This document shows, piece after piece, positions 1-6,526 of a DNA stretch of 28,841 bases (within the stretch, counting starts at the first letter, position 1; every line of letters begins with the position of its first letter). This stretch comes from a virus. Both the position numbers and the translations under genes were made by a program. The notes under the pieces are model-generated. The model had not been told where the DNA came from and made no database searches. It saw only the letters and a program-made list of their open reading frames with translations. The stretch lies in IMG/VR virus record IMGVR_UViG_3300009149_000200, positions 1-28,841 of that record; one strand, 5' to 3'.

Positions 1-33
1 GAGTTTGCCCGAATTAACGCTTCTGGAGTGTAA
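1..33 (+). CDS. C-terminal end of an upstream gene (partial)
   Basis: The first ten codons read EFARINASGV and end at TAA, in a frame open to the window edge. A strong hairpin follows 34 nt later, as expected after the last gene of a transcription unit. Too little remains to name a product; the short uncharged end would suit a virion protein, but this is a guess. Confidence 0.4.
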   Translation, partial: EFARINASGV

Positions 34-66
34 GTCATTAGACCCACAGAGAATGAAGAAAAAACG

Positions 67-114
67 TAAAATCACAACAAATAATATCAAGTGATAGTAT
101 TTGATGTGATTTTA
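67..114 (+). terminator. Long hairpin terminator
   Basis: Positions 67-83 and 98-114 are reverse complements with one mismatch (17 nt arms). The loop also pairs internally (tatca at 85-89 with tgata at 92-96), so the whole segment folds into one long hairpin. It ends in tttta. It lies after the partial upstream gene and probably ends its transcript. Confidence 0.7.
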
Positions 115-139
115 TTTAACTATCGTAAAAGATAAAAAA

Positions 140-382
140 ATGATTTTTGTTAAAAAACAAGATTATGAAAGAGCTTCATTTTGGAGAGATATTGAAAGAG
201 AGTTAAATAAAATTAAATTAGGGAATCATAAGTTAATAGATTTTATTAATAAATATAAATATGAACGATATAGTAATATCAGAGTAATAGTACCTTATGA
301 AGATGTTTATGAACTCATAAAACCATTAGACGTAATTTATCAAAGAAAAGAAAAAATAGAAAAACTTCGATCTAAATTATAA
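140..382 (+). CDS. Small UVR-motif-like protein
   Basis: An 80-residue charged protein. Residues 6-25 (KKQDYERASFWRDIEREL) match the pattern of a UVR motif, the short helical hairpin (x-D-[FY]-E-x-A-x-x-x-R-D-x-[IL]) that UvrB, UvrC and ClpC use for protein-protein contacts. The rest is helical and rich in K, E, I and Y, with no catalytic motif visible. It sits between a terminator and the tmRNA gene. A free-standing UVR hairpin could act as an adaptor for a Clp or Uvr protein, which would be interesting beside a tmRNA, but this is inference. The ATG at 140 follows an A-rich leader. Confidence 0.65.
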   Translation: MIFVKKQDYERASFWRDIERELNKIKLGNHKLIDFINKYKYERYSNIRVIVPYEDVYELIKPLDVIYQRKEKIEKLRSKL

Positions 383-409
383 CTATATAGATTAGTTCTT
401 TAAAAATAT

Positions 410-781
410 GGGGGTGTCTTGGATTTGATTATATAGGGAAATAATAAGACAGCAATTATCGCATTATCTAGAATGGCGATTAATAAATTAATGGGTAACA
501 AACAATAAATGGCGAAGCACACACGCATATCGTTTCTTCTAAATCAACTATATCAGTTACTGGAACTGTAGTTGAGAGAGAAGTTTCCGTAGCCTAAAAC
601 AGCAAAACCAGAAACCTTTTTAGTGAACTATTTATAAGGTTAATATAAAATGTTTAGTGGATTTAATAATTACCACCCAAAAATTATTTATTTTTGTTTT
701 ATTTAGAAAAATAAAACTATAATTGTAGACGTTTTTTAAAGACTATGTAAGACGAGATTTCGAATATCTCCACCTCCACTA
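410..781 (+). ncRNA. ssrA: Transfer-messenger RNA (tmRNA)
   Basis: tmRNA rescues stalled ribosomes, acting first as alanyl-tRNA and then as mRNA for a degradation tag. The 5' end gggggtg (410-416) pairs over 7 bp with cacctcc (771-777). The third pair is G412-U775, the G3-U70 identity element for alanyl-tRNA synthetase. A T-arm is complete: stem gagat (754-758), loop ttcgaat (759-765), stem atctc (766-770). A long P2 helix forms between ttatatag (429-436) and ctatgtaa (743-750). The tag region has the Bacteroidota-type context caataaatggcgaa. The 3' end reads A-CTA after the acceptor stem, so CCA is not encoded and must be added by the host enzyme. Length is about 370 nt, normal for a one-piece tmRNA. 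The pseudoknots were not modelled. Confidence 0.93.
511..597 (+). other. tmRNA tag reading frame (28 codons)
   Basis: Translation should resume at GGC 511, in the same context and with the same G-E start as Bacteroidota tmRNA tags. The frame stays open for 28 codons and stops at TAA 595-597. The peptide begins GEAHTHIVSS and ends VEREVSVA. Tags of this group are usually about 9-10 residues ending A-L-A-A. The resume codon is inferred from context; another choice would change the tag. Confidence 0.7.
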
Positions 782-782
782 A

Positions 783-811
783 CCTGTAACTCAATTAGTT
801 ACGGGTTTTTT
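783..811 (+). terminator. Terminator after the tmRNA
   Basis: cctgtaac (783-790) pairs with gttacggg (798-805) over 8 bp including one G-U, closing a 7-nt loop, and is followed directly by six T. This is a classical rho-independent terminator just behind the tmRNA. Confidence 0.85.
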
Positions 812-863
812 ATATAATATATTGACTTTTTTTATGTTTTTATATAATATGGTTCTAAAAAAT

Positions 864-873
864 TTATATATAG
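864..873 (+). promoter_or_regulatory. Late-promoter-like element TTATATATAG
   Basis: A member of the recurring TTWATATATAA element, 20 nt before the ATG at 894, with an A/T-rich leader after it. A separate sigma-70-like pair, TTGACT at 822 and TATAAT at 843, lies further upstream and could also serve. Confidence 0.5.
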
Positions 874-893
874 AATAAAATAAATATAAAAAT

Positions 894-1172
894 ATGGCAT
901 TAGAATTATTACGAGTTGATCCAGCAACGTCTGAGACAACATTAGCTGATCCTACATATTATGGGTATGCTACACCAGGAACTCTAGATGATGAGGCTAA
1001 ATGGTCTATTAAAAAGAGAGTTGTTGTTAGTGGTGTTGCACAATATCAATATCCTTATACATCAGGGACAACAATGGCAAATACTTATCCTGCAATTGAA
1101 GCTAATAATATAACATATCTTAAAGCTTCTGGTTGTGTTTGGGTAGATAGAAGTGGGTATACATATCAATAA
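894..1172 (+). CDS. Small probable virion protein
   Basis: A 92-residue protein not recognised by family. It begins MALELLRVDP and is rich in T, Y, A and G with few lysines, unlike the K/E-rich non-structural proteins around it. This favours a beta-rich structural protein. No signal peptide, membrane segment or catalytic motif is visible. A late-promoter-like element lies 20 nt upstream and the next gene follows after 17 nt, so the two are probably co-transcribed. The 88-residue protein at 12778 has a similar size, MAL- start and upstream element, but I cannot align the two convincingly. Confidence 0.7.
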   Translation: MALELLRVDPATSETTLADPTYYGYATPGTLDDEAKWSIKKRVVVSGVAQYQYPYTSGTTMANTYPAIEANNITYLKASGCVWVDRSGYTYQ

Positions 1173-1189
1173 AAAATAAAATATAAAAA

Positions 1190-2017
1190 ATGAAAAAATT
1201 TAGTTTATTAAAAGAATATATTAAACCAAAGTATGATTCTAAGGATCAATTAAAAAATGAAATTTATAATATCATTGATAATGAGATAGCATTAAAAGTA
1301 ACGAATGAAAAATATTTGAACTCTGATATAGATATTCATGGAAAAGAAGAATTAGTCGAAAAGATTAAATCTTTGATTGATGATGTTAGAATTAAAGAAA
1401 GAACGTTAACATTAGAGATAGTTAAAGCAAATGTTCATAGAAACTTTGATATGAAATGGTTAAATGACCAAATTAATACTCTTAAAAATTTAAAAACTAC
1501 ATCAAATATTGAATTGAATGAAGAAATTCAAGATATGGATGATATTCAACCTATTCAACCAGTACAACCTATTCAACCAGTACAAGTTGCTGAGTTACCA
1601 CAAGGAACGGAAGAAGTACAAGACACAGATGTTTTAGATACTAATAAAGATAGACGTAATTCGGATGTGACACATTATATTGCCAAGAAAATGAATGAAG
1701 TTAAAAAAATTGGTGATTTTAAATTTGAATATGAGCCATCTGATGGTATTTTGAGGTTTGTTAATGATGATGAAGGAATTATTGTTAAAGCAACCCCATT
1801 TTATACAGAAGATGATGATTTACCAATTGAAGTGTTTGATGAAAATCAAGTTGATACTCATATTTTTATAGAAAATAGAAATTTTGATGTCAATGAAATA
1901 GCTTTTGATAAATATCAAGAAATAATGGAAAAATTCTTAATTGAGGAATTTGAAGATTGGGTAGAAAGAGTTAATAAATTTGACGAAAAAGGTGGTGATA
2001 GTCCACAAGTACAATAA
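1190..2017 (+). CDS. Acidic helical protein with a QPIQPV repeat
   Basis: A 275-residue protein of unknown family. Residues 1-12 (MKKFSLLKEYIK) resemble the capsid-targeting-like N-termini seen elsewhere in the window. Residues 20-105 are charged and probably helical. A low-complexity linker at about residues 120-132 repeats Q-P-I-Q-P-V. The C-terminal part (about 160-275) is strongly acidic. This architecture of helices, proline linker and acidic domain would suit a head-core or scaffold-associated protein, but that is inference. It shares a unit with the gene at 894 and ends at a hairpin shared with the opposing heat-shock gene. Confidence 0.75.
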   Translation: MKKFSLLKEYIKPKYDSKDQLKNEIYNIIDNEIALKVTNEKYLNSDIDIHGKEELVEKIKSLIDDVRIKERTLTLEIVKANVHRNFDMKWLNDQINTLKNLKTTSNIELNEEIQDMDDIQPIQPVQPIQPVQVAELPQGTEEVQDTDVLDTNKDRRNSDVTHYIAKKMNEVKKIGDFKFEYEPSDGILRFVNDDEGIIVKATPFYTEDDDLPIEVFDENQVDTHIFIENRNFDVNEIAFDKYQEIMEKFLIEEFEDWVERVNKFDEKGGDSPQVQ

Positions 2018-2023
2018 TAAATA

Positions 2024-2050
2024 AAAAAGAGGCTTATTAAGCCTCTTTTT
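2024..2050. terminator. Bidirectional terminator
   Basis: aaaaagaggctt (2024-2035) and aagcctcttttt (2039-2050) form a perfect 12-bp stem with a 3-nt loop. It has A's on one side and T's on the other, so it can work on both strands. It lies between two genes that converge at about 2017 and 2050. Confidence 0.85.
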
Positions 2051-2478
2051 TATTTGATTTCGATTTCGATATTATCTAATTTTGTTTCTTCCATTTTAGG
2101 AACAGTGACATTCAATATCCCATCTTCCATAGATGCTGAAATTTCATTTTTATTAATTCCTTTTGGTAATGAGAAATTTCTTTCAAAACTAGATTTATAG
2201 AATTCTCTCCTGTAGTAACCATCTTTTTCTTCTTCGTTATTATTTTCAACATTAGATGATATTTTCAATATGTCATTTTCAATTTTAATTTTTATATCAT
2301 CTTTTTTGAAACCAGGTGCAGATAATTCAATCAAATAATCATTATCTGTTTCTAAAACATTAGATAACCCTTTTGATTCAAATAATCGTGATGGTTGATA
2401 CTCAAAATCATTATCAAAAAACTTTTTTGCGAAATCCAAAAATGGATTTTCATTTCTTGTAATTAAACTTCTATTCAT
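2050..2478 (-). CDS. Small heat-shock protein (Hsp20/alpha-crystallin)
   Basis: A 142-residue ATP-independent holdase chaperone that binds unfolding proteins in the cytoplasm. After a divergent N-terminal arm (residues 1-38), the alpha-crystallin domain runs from about 39 to the end. It shows the family's typical features: V-L-E-T-D-N-D-Y-L-I near the start, A-P-G-F-K-K-D-D-I-K-I in strand 3, the R-E-F region (YYRREFYKSSFERNFSLP), and the closing A-S-M-E-D-G-I-L-N-V-T-V-P. The length is normal. It is the only gene on its strand here, reads toward a shared terminator, and its upstream region holds a cluster of TGACA motifs. Phage copies of Hsp20 are known in large myoviruses, where they probably help virion protein folding. 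Confidence 0.93.
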   Translation of the reverse strand: MNRSLITRNENPFLDFAKKFFDNDFEYQPSRLFESKGLSNVLETDNDYLIELSAPGFKKDDIKIKIENDILKISSNVENNNEEEKDGYYRREFYKSSFERNFSLPKGINKNEISASMEDGILNVTVPKMEETKLDNIEIEIK

Positions 2479-2571
2479 AACTTTTTACTTTTTATTTTTA
2501 TAAGGTAAAAACCTTTATTATTTTAAAAATATATTATCAAGTATTATTCCATTATTAAAAAAATATCATTT

Positions 2572-2626
2572 TTGTCAAAATATAAATAATTTGTGTGTCA
2601 TTTTGTCAGACATTTTATTATTGTCA
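2572..2626 (-). promoter_or_regulatory. Cluster of four TGACA motifs before the heat-shock gene
   Basis: On the minus strand TGACA occurs at 2626-2622, 2608-2604, 2600-2596 and 2577-2573. Positions 2604-2612 form the perfect small palindrome tgtcagaca. The lowest copy reads TTGACA and could be a -35 box. The cluster lies in the 201-nt divergent gap between the Hsp20 and exonuclease genes and could be an operator for either. No regulator is identified. Confidence 0.35.
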
Positions 2627-2679
2627 ATTATAAACAATTATATAAAAATGATATACATAAATAAAAAGAATAATTATAT

Positions 2680-3657
2680 ATGATTAATATGAATCTCGTA
2701 ATTGATGGAAATTTCCTATTGTATAGGTCTGTCTTTATTTTACATAAATTAAAAACCTTATATGGTGATTTAGAAACCTTATTATTGAATGATTTTAATA
2801 ATATTTCAAATTCATACTCATTTAACAAGATATATTTTATTTCAGATAGTAAAAGAAGTTGGAGAAAGGATATTTATGCTGATTATAAAGCAAAAAGAAA
2901 AAAAGAACAAGATATAGATTGGGAATTTGTCTTTGATACATTTGATAAATTCAAAGAATCAATAAAAAATAGACATAATTGCTTACTATATCAAATAGAT
3001 CCATTTGAGGGTGATGATATTATTGCACATATTGTAAATGAATCAAATAAAGAAGGTTATTCTAATTATATTCTAACAGCTGATGGAGATATTCACCAAT
3101 TGTTAAGATTTAGTGTGGTGGGTAATTATATAAATATGATGTATAATCATAAATTTAATAATGAGAAATTATTTGTACCTGAAAACTACGGTATTTTTCT
3201 AAAACATATTGAAGAAAATTGTGATGGTGGAGATATTTTTGATTTGAGTGATGATATGGAATTTATAAATTATTTTGATAAAGTTACAAGTAGAGCTACT
3301 ATTGTACCAGTTAATAATGAAGAATCATATTTTAAAAAAATTGTTGCTGGTGATACTGGTGATAATATTTTGAGTGTGATTAGATTTAAGAAAGAAAGTA
3401 GGGGTATTGGTGAAGCTGGTGCAAGTACGGTGTATTTTATGTATAAACAAAATTATCCAGAGGATATTGATTTTGATTCTGATAATTTTGTTGAACAATT
3501 AACTAGAATAATAGCGGTATATAAGAAAAATAAAGATGGTGATTTTAAATATAAAGTTGCAGAAAATATTAAGTTTTCCAGAATATTGACAAGGTTAGAT
3601 GGGAAGTATTTACCAAAAAAATATCAAAAAAAGTTATTCAATTATGTTAAAATTTGA
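2680..3657 (+). CDS. rnh: T4 RNase H-like 5'-3' exonuclease (FEN family)
   Basis: A 325-residue flap/5' nuclease that would remove RNA primers from Okazaki fragments during phage DNA replication. The metal-binding residues of the family are in order: D9 in VIDGNFLLYR, D56 with R59 and R62 in SDSKRSWRKD, K70 and K73 in the helical-arch region, E110-x-D112-D113 in FEGDDIIA, D135 and D137 in TADGDIHQLL, and D225 and D228 in VAGDTGDN. A helix-hairpin-helix-like part follows (RGIGEAGAS). T4 Rnh is 305 residues, so the length fits. A second ATG at 2689 is possible, giving a protein three residues shorter. The clamp-loader gene follows after 55 nt, as expected for a replication block. Confidence 0.9.
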   Translation: MINMNLVIDGNFLLYRSVFILHKLKTLYGDLETLLLNDFNNISNSYSFNKIYFISDSKRSWRKDIYADYKAKRKKEQDIDWEFVFDTFDKFKESIKNRHNCLLYQIDPFEGDDIIAHIVNESNKEGYSNYILTADGDIHQLLRFSVVGNYINMMYNHKFNNEKLFVPENYGIFLKHIEENCDGGDIFDLSDDMEFINYFDKVTSRATIVPVNNEESYFKKIVAGDTGDNILSVIRFKKESRGIGEAGASTVYFMYKQNYPEDIDFDSDNFVEQLTRIIAVYKKNKDGDFKYKVAENIKFSRILTRLDGKYLPKKYQKKLFNYVKI

Positions 3658-3712
3658 AAACATTTACTAATTTTTGATATACATTAAACTATAAATTATA
3701 ATAAAAGAATAT

Positions 3713-4660
3713 ATGAAAGATGATATGTTTTGGTATAAGTTTCAACCAAAGAGTTTAAAAACAATAATATTATTACCAAGAATTAGAGAAATGGTTAAGG
3801 GTGGTTTAAGTACCAATATGATTTTTTATAGTGAATCACCAGGAACAGGTAAATCAACTTTAGCAAAGATATTATGTATGGGAACAGATAATATTGAGTT
3901 TAATGCATCACAAGATACGAGTGTTAATATTTTGAGAGATCAATTAAAATCACATTGTAAGAGTTTGAACCCATTTATGGGGAAAGGTGCAAAAAAGACA
4001 ATTTTTCTTGACGAATTTGATGGTGTTTCTTCTGAATATGAAAAAGCAATGAAAGGGTTTTCAGATAAGTATCAGCATGTTAGATTTGTATTAACTACAA
4101 ACTTTATCCAAGATATTGACGATAAAATTATATCAAGATTTAACAAAATTGATTTTACCCCTAAAAATAAAGAAGAAATTGATTATTTACAATTAATGTA
4201 TTCTAAGTATTTAATAGCAATTGCCAAAAAAGTTAAATTAACTATTACAGAGGAAGAAATTAAGAAAATTATAATGCTTAGTTTCCCTGATTTAAGAAGT
4301 GCTGTTCAGAAACTACAAGAAGTTTTTATAACAAAGAACACTAAACAATTTAAGACAATTTCGGCATCTGGGTATGATGATATTTTTGAGTTTGTTATGA
4401 ATGGACGAAATAATATTGAAGAAAATTACAAATATGTAATAAATAATTTTCAAGATAACCCATTAGAGTTAATGAAAGCATTAGGTAGACCATTGTTTAA
4501 TAGGTTGATGGATATTGATAATCAAAACTTAATTAAACAAGGTGCGATTTTAATAAGTTTACAGAAATCTTACAATGAGAAATATGGTGATACAATTGAT
4601 CCTGTTATACATTTGATTTCATATATAACTGACATAAAAGAAATATTAAAAAATGGATGA
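3713..4660 (+). CDS. 44: Clamp-loader ATPase subunit (T4 gp44-like)
   Basis: A 315-residue AAA+ ATPase that loads the sliding clamp onto primer-template DNA. The N-terminus FWYKFQPKSLKTIIL matches the start of clamp-loader subunits. Walker A is ESPGTGKST (41-49, K47), Walker B is IFLDEFD (97-103, D100 and E101), sensor 1 is LTTN (127-130, N130), and the arginine finger is the SRF at 141-143. The C-terminal helical collar (about 230-315) is present. T4 gp44 is 319 residues. The next small gene overlaps its end by 8 nt, the spot where T4 has the gp62 subunit. T4-type late transcription also needs the loaded clamp, which links this gene to gp55 at 12358. Confidence 0.93.
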   Translation: MKDDMFWYKFQPKSLKTIILLPRIREMVKGGLSTNMIFYSESPGTGKSTLAKILCMGTDNIEFNASQDTSVNILRDQLKSHCKSLNPFMGKGAKKTIFLDEFDGVSSEYEKAMKGFSDKYQHVRFVLTTNFIQDIDDKIISRFNKIDFTPKNKEEIDYLQLMYSKYLIAIAKKVKLTITEEEIKKIIMLSFPDLRSAVQKLQEVFITKNTKQFKTISASGYDDIFEFVMNGRNNIEENYKYVINNFQDNPLELMKALGRPLFNRLMDIDNQNLIKQGAILISLQKSYNEKYGDTIDPVIHLISYITDIKEILKNG

Positions 4661-4847
4661 AATAATAGAATTTATATTTGATAATTTATCAGATGAAGAG
4701 GTGGGTTATTGTGATAATTTTCTAATTGAAAATATAGTAATGAAATATTTATTTGAGTTCGATACTGACAAAGTTAGATATAAGATATTGAGTGATATAA
4801 AATTTTATTTGAAGATTCGACAAGAAGAAATAAATATAATGTTATAA
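4653..4847 (+). CDS. Small acidic protein downstream of gp44
   Basis: A 64-residue acidic, probably all-helical protein with no recognisable motif. It overlaps the gp44 gene by 8 nt and so is translationally coupled to it. In T4 the gene after 44 is 62, the small clamp-loader subunit (187 residues). This product is only a third of that length, so position is the sole argument for a gp62 role. It could be a minimal replacement or an unrelated gene. Confidence 0.6.
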   Translation: MDEIIEFIFDNLSDEEVGYCDNFLIENIVMKYLFEFDTDKVRYKILSDIKFYLKIRQEEINIML

Positions 4848-4849
4848 AA

Positions 4850-5053
4850 ATGAATTATACTAGTTATATAGCAGAAAATTTAGATAAAAATTTGAAATAT
4901 GCTGAATATATTGCAGATAATTTAGATAAAAATATCGATTATAGTAGTTATATAGCAGAAGCTCTAGGTAATAGTTTTGAAAAACAACGAAAAATTATAA
5001 GAGAAGAAAGAATTAATAAGTTGAATAATCTTGATAACTTAAATAATGAGTGA
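4850..5053 (+). CDS. Scaffold-repeat mini-protein
   Basis: A 67-residue protein made mostly of three 14-residue units (residues 3-44) of the pattern Y-x-x-Y-I-A-[ED]-[NA]-L. These are the same units that form the long repeat of the protease-scaffold fusion at 21154. A basic, charged tail follows (EKQRKIIREERINKL). The period of 14 residues equals two heptads, so it should form a coiled coil and could join the scaffold core or interfere with it. Its stop overlaps the start of the damaged protease-like gene at 5046. The locus thus repeats both parts of the gp21-22 fusion, but in the opposite order. It may be a live regulator or a decaying duplicate. Confidence 0.75.
   Translation: MNYTSYIAENLDKNLKYAEYIADNLDKNIDYSSYIAEALGNSFEKQRKIIREERINKLNNLDNLNNE
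4856..4981 (+). repeat. Three 42-nt scaffold repeats
   Basis: Three tandem 42-nt units encode YTSYIAENLDKNLK, YAEYIADNLDKNID and YSSYIAEALGNSFE. They match the eleven units at 22057-22518 in period and consensus. Confidence 0.85.
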
Positions 5054-5514
5054 TTTTTTTAAAATAGAAGATAATTTATATGAAAATTCAATAACTAATT
5101 CAGAGTATTTAATTAAATCCACATTTAACATAGATATTAATATTGTTGATGATATTATAATAGAAATTAAAAAGTTAGAAAAAATAAGAAAAAAAAAACG
5201 GTAATATTTATGGTGAATTAGATCATGTTAATAATATTGATTTTGGTTTATCAATAAATGGTATTTCTCATATTATAACAAATTTTGAATATGATGTACC
5301 TGTTCAATTACAACGAAAAGTTAAATTGTGTAAATTAGAAGGTAAAAAAATTGATGAAAAAATACCATTATATGTCTATATTAAACTTTTAAATACACTT
5401 ACTGGTAAAGAAGCTCGTGAATTTATGGATGATGGTTTATGTGTAAGGACATGTATTAAATGTGATGCTGTTGATGGTAAAATATCAATACAAAAAATAA
5501 ATATATTTATATAA
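5046..5514 (+). pseudogene. Frame-broken prohead-protease-like (gp21-like) gene
   Basis: Two frames together encode a relative of the protease domain of the 21154 gene. The first runs from ATG 5046 to a stop at 5202-5204. The second continues in another frame, open from about 5188 to 5514. The break is at a run of ten A (5189-5198); removing one A joins them. The joined product aligns through the break: EYLIKSTF with DYILGGTF, NIYGELDH with VVYGEFDH, ISHIITN with VSHTIQN, LLNTLTGKEAREFMDDG with LLNTHWGKEAKALVDDG. Both histidines are kept, but the nucleophile region IFVSSRAAG is replaced by VRTCIKC, so it is probably inactive. It could be a pseudogene, a homopolymer sequencing error, or a gene read by slippage. 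A shorter product starting at TTG 5326 is possible but unlikely. Confidence 0.7.
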
Positions 5515-5760
5515 GTGGAAAATAGTGTTAAAAAATGGATGAAAGAATGGACACATTTACATAATAGACAAAAAATTAAAACAATGACACTAGATTTAGT
5601 TCCTATTGTTCCTCATAGTAAACCAACAGGAATACTTTATTATATGGACTTCTGGTATGATACAATAGGTGATAAGAAAGAATTACGAAAGAAAAAATTA
5701 AATATTTTAATTAGACCAGACAAATTAGAATATATAGATAAACTAATAAAAAATAACTAA
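5515..5760 (+). CDS. Hypothetical protein, 73-81 residues
   Basis: Unknown family. The longest frame starts at GTG 5515, directly behind the stop of the preceding gene. An ATG at 5539 (MKEWTHLHNRQK) is the more conventional start and gives 73 residues. The product is basic, with a hydrophobic middle (TGILYYMDFWYD) too short and polar for a membrane helix, and a K-rich end (ELRKKKLNILIRPDKL) that could form a strand-helix unit. It follows the protease-like gene without a gap and precedes another small gene by 5 nt, so all are probably in one transcript. Confidence 0.6.
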   Translation: MENSVKKWMKEWTHLHNRQKIKTMTLDLVPIVPHSKPTGILYYMDFWYDTIGDKKELRKKKLNILIRPDKLEYIDKLIKNN

Positions 5761-5765
5761 ACAAT

Positions 5766-6050
5766 ATGGATGATATAAAAATGTTCAAAGAAAAAATTAT
5801 TAACGATTATATTTATGCTAACATAGACTTAACTCATGCTAAAGTTAGTGATATTAAAAATGGTTTAAGACAAGTATTAGGGGAAGAACCTGGTGTTAAG
5901 TTTAACTATGAAGAAAACATGAAAATTAATGAAGATAGCGGAAAAGTTGAAAGATTAGACAATGAATTAGAATCAGTAGAAATTTATTACACATATATTG
6001 GATCAGATAATATGCCACATGCTGCTCATTTAAAATATGTTGTTAATTAA
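5766..6050 (+). CDS. Hypothetical acidic protein
   Basis: A 94-residue acidic protein of unknown family. The N-terminal half (MFKEKIINDYIYANIDLTH) is probably helical; the end (VEIYYTYIGSDNMPHAAHLKY) looks like two beta strands. No cysteines, catalytic motif or membrane segment are visible. Its last base is shared with the first base of the nucleotidyltransferase gene (overlap at 6050), so the two are translationally coupled. Confidence 0.7.
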   Translation: MDDIKMFKEKIINDYIYANIDLTHAKVSDIKNGLRQVLGEEPGVKFNYEENMKINEDSGKVERLDNELESVEIYYTYIGSDNMPHAAHLKYVVN

Positions 6051-6526
6051 TGCAAAATATAAAATCAAAAATCTTTAATTGGGATAATCTACAAAATCAG
6101 ATTATTATATGGAGAAGTCAAAACAAAAAAATTGTATTTACAAATGGGTGTTTTGATATTCTCCATTTAGGTCATATAGAATATCTTTCTAAGTCTAAGG
6201 ACTTGGGAGATATTCTTATTGTTGGCTTAAATTCTGATTCTTCTCCATATTGGAAAGAAAAAGGTGAAAATAGACCAATTAACAATGAAAAATCAAGAAG
6301 TGTTCTTATTGCTTCATTAATGTTTGTAGATGCTGTTGTTTTATTTGATGATGAAATTCCATCTGATATTATTGATTTTATAAAACCTGATATATTAGTT
6401 AAAGGTAAGGATTATAAACCAGAGGACGTAGTTGGGTATGATAGTGTTGTTTCTAATGGGGGTGAAGTTTTAACGGTAGAATTAACAGAAGGTTTTTCTA
6501 CTACAAATATTTTAAGTAAATTATAG
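6050..6526 (+). CDS. HldE/RfaE2-like nucleotidyltransferase
   Basis: A 158-residue cytidylyltransferase-superfamily enzyme, closest in pattern to the adenylyltransferase domain of HldE (RfaE2), which makes ADP-heptose from heptose-1-phosphate and ATP. The nucleotide-binding start is FTNGCFDILHLGHIEYL with the H-x-G-H motif at 39-42. VGLNSDSS (58-65) and RPINNEKSR (75-83) follow in the usual order. The end VKGKDYKPEDVVG and the GFSTTNI signature (148-154) complete the domain. The length equals a free-standing RfaE2. No heptose kinase is in the window, so the substrate may be a host sugar phosphate or another glycerol/heptose-type phosphate. Its stop overlaps the end of the opposing gene by 6 nt. 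Confidence 0.88.
   Translation: MQNIKSKIFNWDNLQNQIIIWRSQNKKIVFTNGCFDILHLGHIEYLSKSKDLGDILIVGLNSDSSPYWKEKGENRPINNEKSRSVLIASLMFVDAVVLFDDEIPSDIIDFIKPDILVKGKDYKPEDVVGYDSVVSNGGEVLTVELTEGFSTTNILSKL

Noticed and set aside
2628-2828. Minus-strand ORF of 66 codons over the exonuclease start
   Set aside because: It lies antisense to the well-supported exonuclease gene and shows no motif; its amino-acid make-up is that of a random A/T-rich frame.
4653-4847. Naming the small gene after gp44 as clamp-loader subunit gp62
   Set aside because: Only position supports it; the product is a third of the usual length and no motif is shared.
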